From NCBI RefSeq assembly GCF_003946045.1, contig NZ_RHNW01000014.1:1-64000 (forward strand): a stretch of 64,000 bases of DNA, read 5' to 3'. Shown in pieces: positions 16,563 to 25,634 of the stretch. The notes under the pieces were generated by a model that had not been told where the DNA came from, did not search any database, and worked only from the letters and a program-made list of their open reading frames with translations. How positions within the stretch are numbered: the first letter of the stretch is position 1; every line of letters starts with the position of its first letter. The translations under genes were made by a program, and so were the position numbers. The stretch comes from Levilactobacillus mulengensis. GTDB taxonomy: Bacteria > Bacillota > Bacilli > Lactobacillales > Lactobacillaceae.

Positions 16563-18806
16563 TTACAAATACTGAGCCGTCACCGAGCGTTCAGCCTGGT
16601 GGATGCCGCTAACGGGACCTTCGTACAGGACCTCGCCACCCTTGTTCCCGCCGTCCGGACCGATATCAATCAACCAGTCCGCACTGCGCATGATGTCTAG
16701 GTTGTGTTCAATAACCAGTACCGTATTGCCCTTATCCACCAGGCGATTAATAATCTGAATCATCACCTTAATGTCTGAGGGATGCAGGCCGGTAGTCGGC
16801 TCATCCAAAATGTAGAGATTCCCACGCTTGTTGAGTTCCTTGGCAATCTTCAACCGCTGACCCTCCCCACCGGACAAGGTGTTCAGGGGCTGACCAAGTG
16901 CCAGGTAATCCAGGCCGACATTGGTCACGTGGGTCAACTTATTCACCACTTTGGTACCGGCAAAGAAGGTCACCGCCTCCTCAACCGTCATGGCCAAAAT
17001 TTCAACGATGTTCTTGCCCTGATAGGTATAGGTCAACACCTGCGGATCAAAGCGCCCGCCGTGGCACAGCGAACAGGTCACCGTCGCATTTTCCATAAAT
17101 GACAAGTTCAGTTCCACAACACCCTTGCCACCACACTGGGGACAAGCACCCTTGGAGTTATAACTGAACAGACTATCACTCACGTCATTGGCTGTGGCTA
17201 ACAGTTTGCGAATATCATTCATCACGCCGATGTAGGTCGCCGGATTGGAGCGACTGTTAGCGTGTAACGGCCGCTGGTCGATTTGAATGGCGTCCGGCTG
17301 GTCGTGGGCAAAAGCCTGCTCGACCAGCGTACTCTTCCCAGAGCCCGCCACCCCGGTCACGACGGTAAATAGCCCGGTCGGTACCCGCAAAACGGCATCC
17401 TTTAGATTATGCCGGCGACTGGGTTGGCTGGTCAGAAAGGTCGTTGGCTGCCGTGGATTGGAATTAATTGGCAACGTTTGACTCAAAAAACGACTGGTCA
17501 GGGTATCTGCCTTGAGTAGTTCCGGATAGGTTCCGGTGAAGGTGATCTCACCCCCATGAATCCCGGCGTGCGGTCCGACGTCGACCACGTAATCGGCCAC
17601 CTTGATGACGTCCGGGTCGTGTTCAACCACGAGCACCGTGTTGCCGTTATCTCGCAGGCGGCAGAGCAAGTCATTGAGCCGGTGAACATCGCGGGGATGC
17701 AGTCCCGTGCTGGGTTCATCAAGGATGTACAACAGGTTCGTCAGACTATTGGCCAAATACTTGACCGTCTTCACCCGCTGCGATTCCCCACCGGATAACG
17801 TGGTGGTCTCTCGTGTCAGGCTGAGATAGTCTAAGCCGACGTCGACCAGGCTTTGAACCCGCTCGCGAATGCTGGTGATCAGTCCCTGCATCCGCTCGTC
17901 CGTAAACGTCGCTAGTGTGATCAGCAACTGGTCCAACTGAAGGTCCGTCAGCTCAAAAATATTAAACCCATTGACCTTGGCGGCTAAAACCTCTGGTCGG
18001 TAACGTTGGCCATGACAGGTTGGGCACGTCTGCATGGTCGCAAACTTTTCAATTTTCTTGCGCGCACCCTCGCTGATGCCCGTGCTGGTCTTTAGATTTT
18101 GTCGATAGAAGAGACGCTCGATGCCCTCAAACGTCACGTTCATCTGTGCTCCCCGGTAATCGACCGTTAAGGGCTTCTCACCGTTCATCAGCTGGTCCAT
18201 TTCGGCCGAGGTGAAATCTTGAACCGGCTTATCGAGGTCGAAGTACCCGCTGTTCGCAATCATTTGAAAGTAAAAGCTAGTTGCCCCGTACCCGGGTAGC
18301 TGGATGGCCCCCTCGTTCAGGGATTTCGTAACGTCCAAGGCCGCCTCGCGATTCAACACGTAGGTCTTGCCAATTCCCTCACAGTCCGGACACATCCCCG
18401 CCGGATCATTGAAGGAAAAGGCGTTACTGGCGTGCCCATACTGGGGGCGACCGAACCGTGAAAAGAGAATCCGCAAGAGCGCGTTGATGTCACTGACCGT
18501 TCCCAACGTCGAGCGGGCATTGCCGCCCAAGGGCTTCTGGTCGATCACGATGGCCGTCGACAGATTATGCACCTCATCCACGTCCGGTCGGTGATAGTGT
18601 GGCAGGTACAGCCGGGTGAAACTATCATATGTACTATTCAGTTGCCGCCCTGCCTCCTGAGCAATGGTGTCGAAGACGATGGAAGACTTCCCCGACCCGG
18701 ATACCCCGGTAAACACGGTTAGTTTGTTCTTGGGAATCTTGAGACTCACGTTCTTCAAGTTATTCTCCCGATCATTCACAATTTCAATAAAGTCTGGATT
18801 AGACAT
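16563..18806 (-). CDS. UvrA-like ABC ATPase paralogue (short form)
   Basis: 747-aa protein with two UvrA-type ABC modules. Walker A motifs are GVSGSGKSS (N-terminal) and GVAGSGKST (middle); signatures are LSGGESQR and LSGGEGQR, each followed by ILDEPSTGLHPRD / ILDEPTTGLHPSD. Zinc-finger CxxC pairs appear at CPDC, CPTC, CPQC and CSLC. It is about 200 aa shorter than true UvrA and lacks the insertion and UvrB-binding regions, so it belongs to the UvrA2/drug-resistance-like branch often linked to DNA-intercalating compounds. Stand-alone gene; role in repair not shown. Confidence 0.88.
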   Translation of the reverse strand: MSNPDFIEIVNDRENNLKNVSLKIPKNKLTVFTGVSGSGKSSIVFDTIAQEAGRQLNSTYDSFTRLYLPHYHRPDVDEVHNLSTAIVIDQKPLGGNARSTLGTVSDINALLRILFSRFGRPQYGHASNAFSFNDPAGMCPDCEGIGKTYVLNREAALDVTKSLNEGAIQLPGYGATSFYFQMIANSGYFDLDKPVQDFTSAEMDQLMNGEKPLTVDYRGAQMNVTFEGIERLFYRQNLKTSTGISEGARKKIEKFATMQTCPTCHGQRYRPEVLAAKVNGFNIFELTDLQLDQLLITLATFTDERMQGLITSIRERVQSLVDVGLDYLSLTRETTTLSGGESQRVKTVKYLANSLTNLLYILDEPSTGLHPRDVHRLNDLLCRLRDNGNTVLVVEHDPDVIKVADYVVDVGPHAGIHGGEITFTGTYPELLKADTLTSRFLSQTLPINSNPRQPTTFLTSQPSRRHNLKDAVLRVPTGLFTVVTGVAGSGKSTLVEQAFAHDQPDAIQIDQRPLHANSRSNPATYIGVMNDIRKLLATANDVSDSLFSYNSKGACPQCGGKGVVELNLSFMENATVTCSLCHGGRFDPQVLTYTYQGKNIVEILAMTVEEAVTFFAGTKVVNKLTHVTNVGLDYLALGQPLNTLSGGEGQRLKIAKELNKRGNLYILDEPTTGLHPSDIKVMIQIINRLVDKGNTVLVIEHNLDIMRSADWLIDIGPDGGNKGGEVLYEGPVSGIHQAERSVTAQYL

Positions 18807-18904
18807 GGCGACCTCCCGTCGATTGACTAAGTAACTGACAGACTTCTAGATTACCATAGTTGATAGCGTGAACAAAGCGAGACGTCTTGCTCTTTTATGT
18901 CGCC

Positions 18905-18949
18905 AAAAACGGTCAACGATGGCGGGAAAATCCCGTTAATCGTTGGCCG
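18905..18949 (-). terminator. recQ terminator
   Basis: Arms CGGTCAACGAT and ATCGTTGGCCG with an inner CGGGA/TCCCG stem; followed on the minus strand by TTTTTGG. Confidence 0.8.
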
Positions 18950-18963
18950 CTTGGCTTTAGGCA

Positions 18964-20766
18964 TTAGGCTTCTTTTGATGATTTTGCTCGTTCTGTCGCC
19001 ACGTATTCGCGAATGATTGCCATGAACTCTTCGCCGTACTTATCCAGCTTGCTCTGACCGACACCCTTAACGTCGAGGAAGCTCTGGTCATCGGTCGGCA
19101 GGGCTTCACAGATGGCGTGGAGCGTCTTATCCGAGAAAATGACAAATGGTGGCTTGCCAATGGCTTCGGCCAATTCACGACGTAAGGCGCGCAGTTGACC
19201 AAAGAGTTCATCGTCCTCTGGGGCCAGGCGTTTGACCTGCCGGGCCATCTTCCGGAAGACCTGTTCGTCGCCCTTCAAGACGGCACCACCCTCGGCCGTC
19301 ACCTTTAACGTGGGGTACTGGCCCCCAACGCTTGCCAGGTAGCCGGCCGCCGTCAGAAAGTCAATCAGCTCCCCAACGGCCTTTTGTCGTTGCCCCTGCA
19401 TGATGCCGTAGGTGGTGACTTCGTCTAAATGATTCTCGCGAACCCGCTGATTGTGCGCGCCGGTCAGTACCTGTGCCACCACGGCCTTGCCGTAGCGTGA
19501 CCGTAACCGAATAACGCAGGACAGAATTTTCTGGGCATCCGTGGTGACGTCTTGGGCTTCGCGGTCATCGAGACAGTTGCTGCAGCGCCCACAGGGTTCG
19601 GACTCTTCCCCAAAGTAATGCAGAATAAACTGCTGCAGGCATCCCTGCGTGTTGGCGTAGCGGTTCATTACCTGGAGCTTGCGATACGAGCGTTGGCGGT
19701 GCTCCTCGTCCATTTCGGATTGATCAATAAAGAACCGTTGAATCTGGAGGTCCGAGGCCCGGTAGAGCAAAATGGCTTCACTGGGCAACCCATCCCGACC
19801 GGCCCGACCGGCTTCTTGGTAGTAGGCTTCAAGAGTTCCTGGCACCTGCGCATGAATCACGAACCGCACGTTACTCTTGTCGATACCCATCCCAAAGGCA
19901 TTGGTGGCGACCATCACCTGGACCCGATCATAGAGAAAGTCTTCCTGATTCTGCCGCCGCACATCTTCGTCCAGCCCCGCATGGTATGGAGCCACGTCAA
20001 TGTGGTGACGTTGTAAGAGCTTGGTGACCCGGTCGACTTCCTTTCGGGTACTGGCGTAAATGATACCGGCCTCACCCTGGTTGACCTTTAAGTAGTCTAA
20101 AATGTACCGGTCCGTATCCTGATCCTTGACCACGGTCAAATTCAAATTGTCCCGGGCAAACCCGGTGTTGACCTCATTAGCCGCATCGATGCGCAGTTGT
20201 TGACGAATGTCGGTGGCTACCTGTTCCGTGGCTGTGGCCGTCAGGGCTAAGACCTGGGGATGCGTTGGCAATTGTTCAATCGCCGTGCTCAACGCCAGGT
20301 AGCTGGGCCGGAAGTCATGCCCCCATTGGGAAATACAGTGGGCCTCATCGACCGCTAGCAGATCAATTGGCAAACTTGACAGCGCCTGAATAAACGCCGC
20401 CGAATCCAACCGTTCGGGGGCAATGTAGAGTAATTTAAAGACGCCGTTGTGTAGGGCGTTCAAACGTTCTTGAATATCGGGCCAGTCCAACGAACTGTTA
20501 ATAAACGTGGCGGGGATTCCGCTATCGTTTAACGCATCGACCTGATCCTTCATTAAAGAAATCAGGGGGGACACGACCACGGTAATGCCATCAAACAACA
20601 TGGCGGGGATTTGATAACACAGAGACTTCCCACCCCCGGTCGGCATGATGGCCAAACTATTATCGCCAGCCATCACGTGTTCGATGACGGCCTTTTGCCC
20701 CGGCCGGAACTCATCGTAGCCGAAGACTGTTTTTAAAACCTTTTGTGCTGCCGCTAACTCCATCAT
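18964..20766 (-). CDS. recQ: ATP-dependent DNA helicase RecQ
   Basis: 3'-5' SF2 helicase of 600 aa used in recombination and fork repair. Walker A TGGGKSLCYQIPA, DEAH box VDEAHCISQWGHDFRPSY, motif VI EAGRAGRDG. The RecQ-Ct zinc site is visible as GCLQQFILHYF...CGRCSNCLDD, followed by the winged helix, and an HRDC domain at about 525-595 (FSDKTLHAICEALP...LDVKGVGQSKLDKYG). ATG at 20766 preceded by AAGGAGTAG. Single gene with its own terminator. Confidence 0.96.
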   Translation of the reverse strand: MMELAAAQKVLKTVFGYDEFRPGQKAVIEHVMAGDNSLAIMPTGGGKSLCYQIPAMLFDGITVVVSPLISLMKDQVDALNDSGIPATFINSSLDWPDIQERLNALHNGVFKLLYIAPERLDSAAFIQALSSLPIDLLAVDEAHCISQWGHDFRPSYLALSTAIEQLPTHPQVLALTATATEQVATDIRQQLRIDAANEVNTGFARDNLNLTVVKDQDTDRYILDYLKVNQGEAGIIYASTRKEVDRVTKLLQRHHIDVAPYHAGLDEDVRRQNQEDFLYDRVQVMVATNAFGMGIDKSNVRFVIHAQVPGTLEAYYQEAGRAGRDGLPSEAILLYRASDLQIQRFFIDQSEMDEEHRQRSYRKLQVMNRYANTQGCLQQFILHYFGEESEPCGRCSNCLDDREAQDVTTDAQKILSCVIRLRSRYGKAVVAQVLTGAHNQRVRENHLDEVTTYGIMQGQRQKAVGELIDFLTAAGYLASVGGQYPTLKVTAEGGAVLKGDEQVFRKMARQVKRLAPEDDELFGQLRALRRELAEAIGKPPFVIFSDKTLHAICEALPTDDQSFLDVKGVGQSKLDKYGEEFMAIIREYVATERAKSSKEA

Positions 20767-21059
20767 GTCTACTCCTTATGCTTGTTTCTAATTTCTACGA
20801 ATTAACTCTAGGCTCCATTATACGCTAGGTTCGCCCGCAATACTCCCCTGGTCGTTAGACTGACAGAACCAAACTTCGGTCCACCTAGCGGGTTAGCCCG
20901 TTTTTAGCCATTTTACGTAAATAGTGCAAGTTAGCCTTTTAGTGGAAAAATTTATTCAATATTTTTTCATTTATCCCACAATCCTATTTAGCCGCGATTC
21001 GGTGGCGGTTACAACGGTCTTAATTATCTCGTAATTTTCACAATCTAGCCCGAAGATAG
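20767..21059. other. Intergenic region recQ-ohrR
   Basis: No gene found. A small CGGG-TTAG-CCCG hairpin followed by TTTTT near 20898-20915 could be a weak plus-strand terminator; the remainder is AT-rich without a recognisable element. Confidence 0.4.
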
Positions 21060-21088
21060 TTGACAGGTGAGACAAATGTGCTTATAGT
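21060..21088 (+). promoter_or_regulatory. Promoter of the ohrR-oxidoreductase pair
   Basis: TTGACA (21060-21065), 17-nt spacer, TATAGT (21083-21088). Around and just after the -10 the near-palindromic run TATAGTATAGTATATCGTAC is a good candidate operator for the MarR-type protein encoded next, which would give autoregulation. Confidence 0.75.
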
Positions 21089-21128
21089 ATAGTATATCGT
21101 ACACAACTTAATTGGAGGCGAGGATACT

Positions 21129-21566
21129 GTGCAGGATGACTTAACTCTAGCCAATCAACTTTGTTTCTCAACTTACCACGCTAGCCGCTTGCTGGTTAAA
21201 CTCTATCAACAAGCGCTTCAGCCGTTTTCCCTGACGTATCCCCAGTATCTCGTTCTATTGAGTCTGTGGGAAAATGATCGGCAGCCCCTGCATGATCTAG
21301 GTGACCGCCTAGATTTTGGCAGCAATACGCTGACCCCACTGCTTAGGCGGATGGAATACAACGGCTGGCTCACGCGAACCCCCCAGGTCGATGACCGGCG
21401 TCAGTTGATCATCAGCCTGACGGAACACGGGCGAACATCTAAGCCAGCCATCTTTGACGCGATTCGAATCTGTGTGGATGCCCAAAACATTGAACCCGCT
21501 CAGTACAATGCCGCGTTACAGATGAACCATGCACTCATCGAGAAACTGCAAAGACTGCTAAATTAG
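21129..21566 (+). CDS. MarR family regulator, OhrR-like
   Basis: 145-aa winged-helix repressor. The N-terminus LANQLCFSTYHASRLLVKLY followed by LTYPQYLVLLSLWE matches the OhrR group, and C12 stands at the reactive cysteine position of that group, so sensing of peroxides or other thiol oxidants is likely. DNA-binding helix DLGDRLDFGSNTLTPLLRRM; wing DDRRQLIISLT. The start is GTG at 21129, with GGAGGCGAGG upstream. Followed after 59 nt by the disulfide oxidoreductase, its probable target. Confidence 0.85.
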   Translation: MQDDLTLANQLCFSTYHASRLLVKLYQQALQPFSLTYPQYLVLLSLWENDRQPLHDLGDRLDFGSNTLTPLLRRMEYNGWLTRTPQVDDRRQLIISLTEHGRTSKPAIFDAIRICVDAQNIEPAQYNAALQMNHALIEKLQRLLN

Positions 21567-21625
21567 CGTTCTTTGCCCCCAAACTAATCGTTCACGACCA
21601 AAAATAGAAAGAGGTTATTTAGTCA

Positions 21626-22993
21626 ATGTCACGCTATGATGTCGCGTTTATCGGTAGCGGTCACGCCAATTGGCACGCCGCTGTCACCTTGAAACAAGCC
21701 GGAAAATCCGTCGTTATTATCGAAAAGGATTTGGTTGCCGGTACCTGCACCAACTATGGCTGTGATGCCAAAATTTTATTGGATGGACCTTCAGAACTGA
21801 TTGCTAAACTTCACCAATCCGCTAACGTCGGGGTTCAGAGCACGACCAACGTCAACTGGGAACAGTTCATGGCGTACAAACACCAGGTGATTGATTCCCT
21901 TCCAGACCAGATGACCGCCCTTTTCACCAAGCTGGGCATCGACGTCATCAATGGTCGGGGTATCCTGATGGGCAACCACCTCATCCAAGTTGGTAAGGCA
22001 ATCATCAAGGCCGACAACATTGTGATTGGCACTGGGCAAAAACCTAAACGCCTCGCCATCGTGGGCAATGAATTTCTGCATGACAGTCGAGAATTCCTCA
22101 GTCTTCCGAAGTTACCTAGTCATCTCACCCTTATTGGTGCCGGGAACCTCTCGCTAGAATTGGCTTCTTTAGCACTGGCTCTCGGGAGTCAGGTCACCCT
22201 CATTGAACACGGCGACCGGGCTGCTCGCGGCTTTAATGCTGTGCACGTTGATAAGTTAGTGGCCCACTTAGAAGAGGCCGGTGCCACCTGCTACTTCAAT
22301 GAATCGGCCTTATCCGTTGACGTCACCACCGATGGCTACCGGGTCACCACGGCTAGCGGCAAGAGCATCGACACCCAGTACGTGATCGACGCCACCGGGT
22401 GGGAAGCCAATGTCACTCGGCTGGGCTTGGAAAACGCCGGCATCTACTCCAGCGCACGCGGCATCGAAGTCGATGCCCACTTGCGAGCGAACGGCGACAA
22501 TATTTACGCCAGCGGCGACGTCCTAGACAAGGACCAACCCAAGATTACGGCCACGGCGGTCTTCGAATCCAATTACATCGCCGGTCAAATTTTAGGTAAT
22601 TCGGACCCCATCGTTTACCCCGCCATCCCCAACGTGCTCTTCACGCTGCCACGGTTGGCTCAAATCGGCGTGACCACTGAAGATGTGGCTATTAATCCGG
22701 AACGTTATCACGTTCAGACCATCCCCTACAGCAAATTCTTTGCCTTCGCCTATCAGAACGAAACCGATGGCGAACTGACAGCTGTACTTAATAGCGCTAA
22801 CCAATTGGTGGGTGTTTCGGTCTATGGCATGAACGCCCCAGACATCGTCAACGTCTTGGCCCTGATCATTGACCAACGACTGACCGCGCCGGATCTTAGC
22901 AAAATGATTTTCGCCTTTCCAACGGCCACTCAGGGCATGATCGATGCGCTCTTACCAGCCATGATGCCTGCACGGGTTGCCGCTACGGCCTAA
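21626..22993 (+). CDS. FAD-dependent pyridine nucleotide-disulfide oxidoreductase
   Basis: 455-aa flavoenzyme of the glutathione reductase/mercuric reductase fold. FAD site VAFIGSGHANWHAA at the N-terminus; redox pair C41 and C46 in GTCTNYGCDAK; second Rossmann motif LTLIGAGNLSLELA for NAD(P)H; FAD motif NIYASGDVLD; C-terminal dimerisation domain with the PNVLFTLPRLAQIGVT stretch. The residues after the second Cys (DAK instead of PSK) differ from glutathione reductase, so the substrate is open. Linked to an OhrR-like regulator, so an oxidative-stress role is likely. Confidence 0.88.
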   Translation: MSRYDVAFIGSGHANWHAAVTLKQAGKSVVIIEKDLVAGTCTNYGCDAKILLDGPSELIAKLHQSANVGVQSTTNVNWEQFMAYKHQVIDSLPDQMTALFTKLGIDVINGRGILMGNHLIQVGKAIIKADNIVIGTGQKPKRLAIVGNEFLHDSREFLSLPKLPSHLTLIGAGNLSLELASLALALGSQVTLIEHGDRAARGFNAVHVDKLVAHLEEAGATCYFNESALSVDVTTDGYRVTTASGKSIDTQYVIDATGWEANVTRLGLENAGIYSSARGIEVDAHLRANGDNIYASGDVLDKDQPKITATAVFESNYIAGQILGNSDPIVYPAIPNVLFTLPRLAQIGVTTEDVAINPERYHVQTIPYSKFFAFAYQNETDGELTAVLNSANQLVGVSVYGMNAPDIVNVLALIIDQRLTAPDLSKMIFAFPTATQGMIDALLPAMMPARVAATA

Positions 22994-23021
22994 TCTTTTT
23001 AAATCTATGTATCACGTTTGC

Positions 23022-23048
23022 GCCTAGGACCTGTCCTAGGCTCTTTTT
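23022..23048 (+). terminator. Terminator after the oxidoreductase
   Basis: Perfect 8-bp stem GCCTAGGA-CCTG-TCCTAGGC followed by TCTTTTT. Confidence 0.9.
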
Positions 23049-23198
23049 GTCGTCCTACTGATCCATGCCTACAATCTGGCCGAAACGTGTGCCAAGTAAG
23101 CCCACCGTCAATACCAGTCACCCCCACACTCATTATTCGGCTAAACGTGTCATACTAACCTTAATACTAGGGACAAATGACTGTGGGGAGTGATGACA

Positions 23199-24002
23199 TT
23201 GACGACCGTTAAAAAATTCTACAACTTAATCGTCGTGGGCCTGGCCTTGATTTCGATTGGTCTGGCTGTCTTTGATTTCTCCGGGGTCATTGGCATCACC
23301 CGCTGGCCGTGGTCCCTGCTGGATGACGGAATCCTGGCCTTCTTTACGCTGGATTATCTCGTTCGGCTGTGGCGGGCGCCCCATAAATGGGTTTTCTTCC
23401 GCCACAACATCTTTGACCTCCTGGCCATCATCCCCCTCAGTACCATCTTCAGCTTCTTTCGGCTGGCCCGGATCACGCGACTCTTTCGACTGGTCCGGCT
23501 CTTTCGTTTCGTCCGGCTCGTGGGTTTCATCGGCAAGCTCCGTCATATCCTAAAGGGCTTCCTAAAGACGAACGGCTTCGTCTACCTCCTCTGGGCCTGT
23601 ACTGCCATTCTGATTCTGGCGGCCACCCTGTATTCCTACGCCGAGCACGTTTCCTGGGGTGAGGCCCTCTGGTGGGCAATTGCGACTACGACCACGGTCG
23701 GCTATGGTGACGTGGCCCCGCACACGGTCGTCGGCAAATGTGCGGCCACCCTATTGATGCTAGTGGGCATTGGCTTTATCGGGGCATTGACCAGTACGAT
23801 CACCACCTATTTTGCCAACCGCGGGCGTGACTCCGAGTATCAACAGGTTGCCAAACGCCTAGCCACCATCGAGCAACAAAACCAGGAGCTCAAAGACCTC
23901 TTACGTGCGCAACGCCCAAGGATGACGACACCGCCGCCGACCACCCGCGAACAGCTGAAAAATAGCCGGTCGGAATTGCCGAACCACTTCTCTTCACCCT
24001 GA
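23199..24002 (+). CDS. Voltage-gated-type potassium channel
   Basis: Six-transmembrane K+ channel. An S4-like arginine-rich helix is evident (RLARITRLFRLVRLFRFVRL), followed by the pore region with the selectivity filter TTTTVGYGDVAP. The C-terminus has a short predicted coiled coil (RLATIEQQNQELKDLLRAQ) likely to help tetramer assembly. The frame is open from GTG at 23190, but GGGGAG (23185-23190) stands 8 nt before TTG at 23199, which I prefer; ATG at 23193 is only 2 nt from it. Single gene between two terminated units. Confidence 0.85.
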   Translation: MTTVKKFYNLIVVGLALISIGLAVFDFSGVIGITRWPWSLLDDGILAFFTLDYLVRLWRAPHKWVFFRHNIFDLLAIIPLSTIFSFFRLARITRLFRLVRLFRFVRLVGFIGKLRHILKGFLKTNGFVYLLWACTAILILAATLYSYAEHVSWGEALWWAIATTTTVGYGDVAPHTVVGKCAATLLMLVGIGFIGALTSTITTYFANRGRDSEYQQVAKRLATIEQQNQELKDLLRAQRPRMTTPPPTTREQLKNSRSELPNHFSSP

Positions 24003-24011
24003 CGACAATGA

Positions 24012-24017
24012 TATAAT
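24012..24017 (+). promoter_or_regulatory. -10 box of the dipeptidase gene
   Basis: TATAAT 10 nt after the channel stop codon, 25 nt before the dipeptidase ATG; AAAGGAGTG is the RBS. No good -35 is seen. Confidence 0.5.
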
Positions 24018-24042
24018 ATGGGTTAAAAGGAGTGCTGCATTT

Positions 24043-25446
24043 ATGGAAAAACGAATTAAAGGTTCATGTACCACTATTTTAGTTGGGAAAAAGGCCTCAA
24101 TCGACGGCTCAACCATCATTTCACGAAACGACGATGGTCACGAAGCCCTCGATCCTGAAAAATTTGTCGTGGTTAACCCCGCCGACCAACCCCGGGATTA
24201 CCAAGCCGTTATCAGTGGTGTGCAAATCAAGCTGCCCGATAACCCCTTACGTTACACGTCAATTCCTAACTCAATTCTGACCAACGGTATCTGGCCAGCA
24301 GCCGGCATCAACAGCGATAACGTTGCCATGTCAGCCACTGAAACCATCACCACGAACTCCCGCGTCTTGGGTATCGACCCTTACGTTGCCGGCGGGATCG
24401 GTGAAGAAGACCTGGTCACCTTAGTTCTGCCATATATCCACAGTGCCAAGGAAGGGGTTAAACGTTTGGGTGCCCTCCTGAAGGAATTTGGGACCTACGA
24501 ACCCAACGGTATCGCCTTCTCCGATAACAACGAAATTTGGTGGTTAGAGACCATCGGTGGTCATCACTGGGCTGCTAAGCGGATTCCAGATGACGCCTAC
24601 GTGGTTGCCCCTAACCGGATGAACATTGACGACTTTGATTTCAACGCCGATGACACGCTGGCTTCAGACGACCTGGCTGACATGATTGCCACTTACAACT
24701 TGAACCCCGACTTCGATGGCGTTAACCTCCGTCACATCTTTGGGAGTGCGACTGACAAGGACACGGTTTACAACAACCCCCGTGCTTGGTTCGGTCAAAA
24801 GTACTTCACCCCAGACGTTGAACAGGATCCCCAAGGTCAAGACCTGCCATTCATTTGCCACGCCAACCGGAAGATCTCTATTGAAGACGTCAAGTACGTT
24901 CTGAGCTCTCATTTCCAAAACACCAAATATGATGTTTACGGCGACGGCTCTGAAAGTGACAAGACGAAGTTCCGCCCAATCGGAATCAACCGGAACCACG
25001 ACGTCCACATCCTGCAGATTCGGAACAACGTGCCTGACAGCATTGCCGGGATTCACTGGTTAGCCTTTGGTGCTAACACATTCAACACGGTCGTACCTTT
25101 CTACGCCAACGTTGACGACACCCCAGCTGCCTACAAGGACGCTGATGGCACCTTCAACATGAACCACATGTACTGGTTGAGCTGCACCACGGCCCTCTTA
25201 GGTGACACGGACTTCGACCTGTACGAAGACTTCCGGAACACCTTTGCCTTAGACGCCATGGGTGCCTACCGTAAGATTCAAAACGATACGGATGCCGCAA
25301 TCGTTAACGGAGCCGACGTCAAGATTTTGAAAGACGCTAACGAAAAATTGTCCAACGAATCATTCACCCGTCAAACCAAGTTATTGGGCGACATGGTGAC
25401 CTTTGGTTCCGAACACATGAAGTTACGTTACAACTTAAACGACTAA
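24043..25446 (+). CDS. pepD: Dipeptidase, C69 family (PepD-type)
   Basis: 467-aa N-terminal nucleophile hydrolase that cleaves a broad range of dipeptides in the cytoplasm. The nucleophile is C9 in KGSCTTILVGKKAS, followed by DGSTIISRNDDG. IWWLETIGGHHWAAKRIPDDAY and VVAPNRMNI are typical of lactobacillus C69 dipeptidases. In many family members the residues before Cys are removed autocatalytically. Works downstream of the Opp system and PepN in peptide use. Terminator follows. Confidence 0.93.
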   Translation: MEKRIKGSCTTILVGKKASIDGSTIISRNDDGHEALDPEKFVVVNPADQPRDYQAVISGVQIKLPDNPLRYTSIPNSILTNGIWPAAGINSDNVAMSATETITTNSRVLGIDPYVAGGIGEEDLVTLVLPYIHSAKEGVKRLGALLKEFGTYEPNGIAFSDNNEIWWLETIGGHHWAAKRIPDDAYVVAPNRMNIDDFDFNADDTLASDDLADMIATYNLNPDFDGVNLRHIFGSATDKDTVYNNPRAWFGQKYFTPDVEQDPQGQDLPFICHANRKISIEDVKYVLSSHFQNTKYDVYGDGSESDKTKFRPIGINRNHDVHILQIRNNVPDSIAGIHWLAFGANTFNTVVPFYANVDDTPAAYKDADGTFNMNHMYWLSCTTALLGDTDFDLYEDFRNTFALDAMGAYRKIQNDTDAAIVNGADVKILKDANEKLSNESFTRQTKLLGDMVTFGSEHMKLRYNLND

Positions 25447-25457
25447 TTGCGTTGATT

Positions 25458-25492
25458 GAGAGTCTGGAAATTTTCCAGGCTCTTTCTCTATT
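25458..25492 (+). terminator. Dipeptidase terminator
   Basis: GAGTCTGG/CCAGGCTC stem with one G-U pair around AAATTTT, followed by TTTCTCTATTTC. Confidence 0.75.
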
Positions 25493-25549
25493 TCAATCGA
25501 TTCTTGCAAGTATACCTGGCCCCTACCGAAATAACTAGCGAACACCCGC

Positions 25550-25615
25550 AAAAAAGGGACAGAATCGTTTTAACCCGCGAGCCATTGCAGGCAAAAACGA
25601 TTCTGTCCCTTTTTT
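25550..25615. terminator. Long bidirectional terminator
   Basis: Arms of about 21 bp (AAAAAAGGGACAGAATCG with CGATTCTGTCCCTTTTTT) enclose a 22-nt loop. A-run on one side and T-run on the other, placed between converging dipeptidase and papain-fold genes, make it usable from both strands. Confidence 0.9.
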
Positions 25616-25634
25616 ACTTAGGCGCTGGTGTCAG

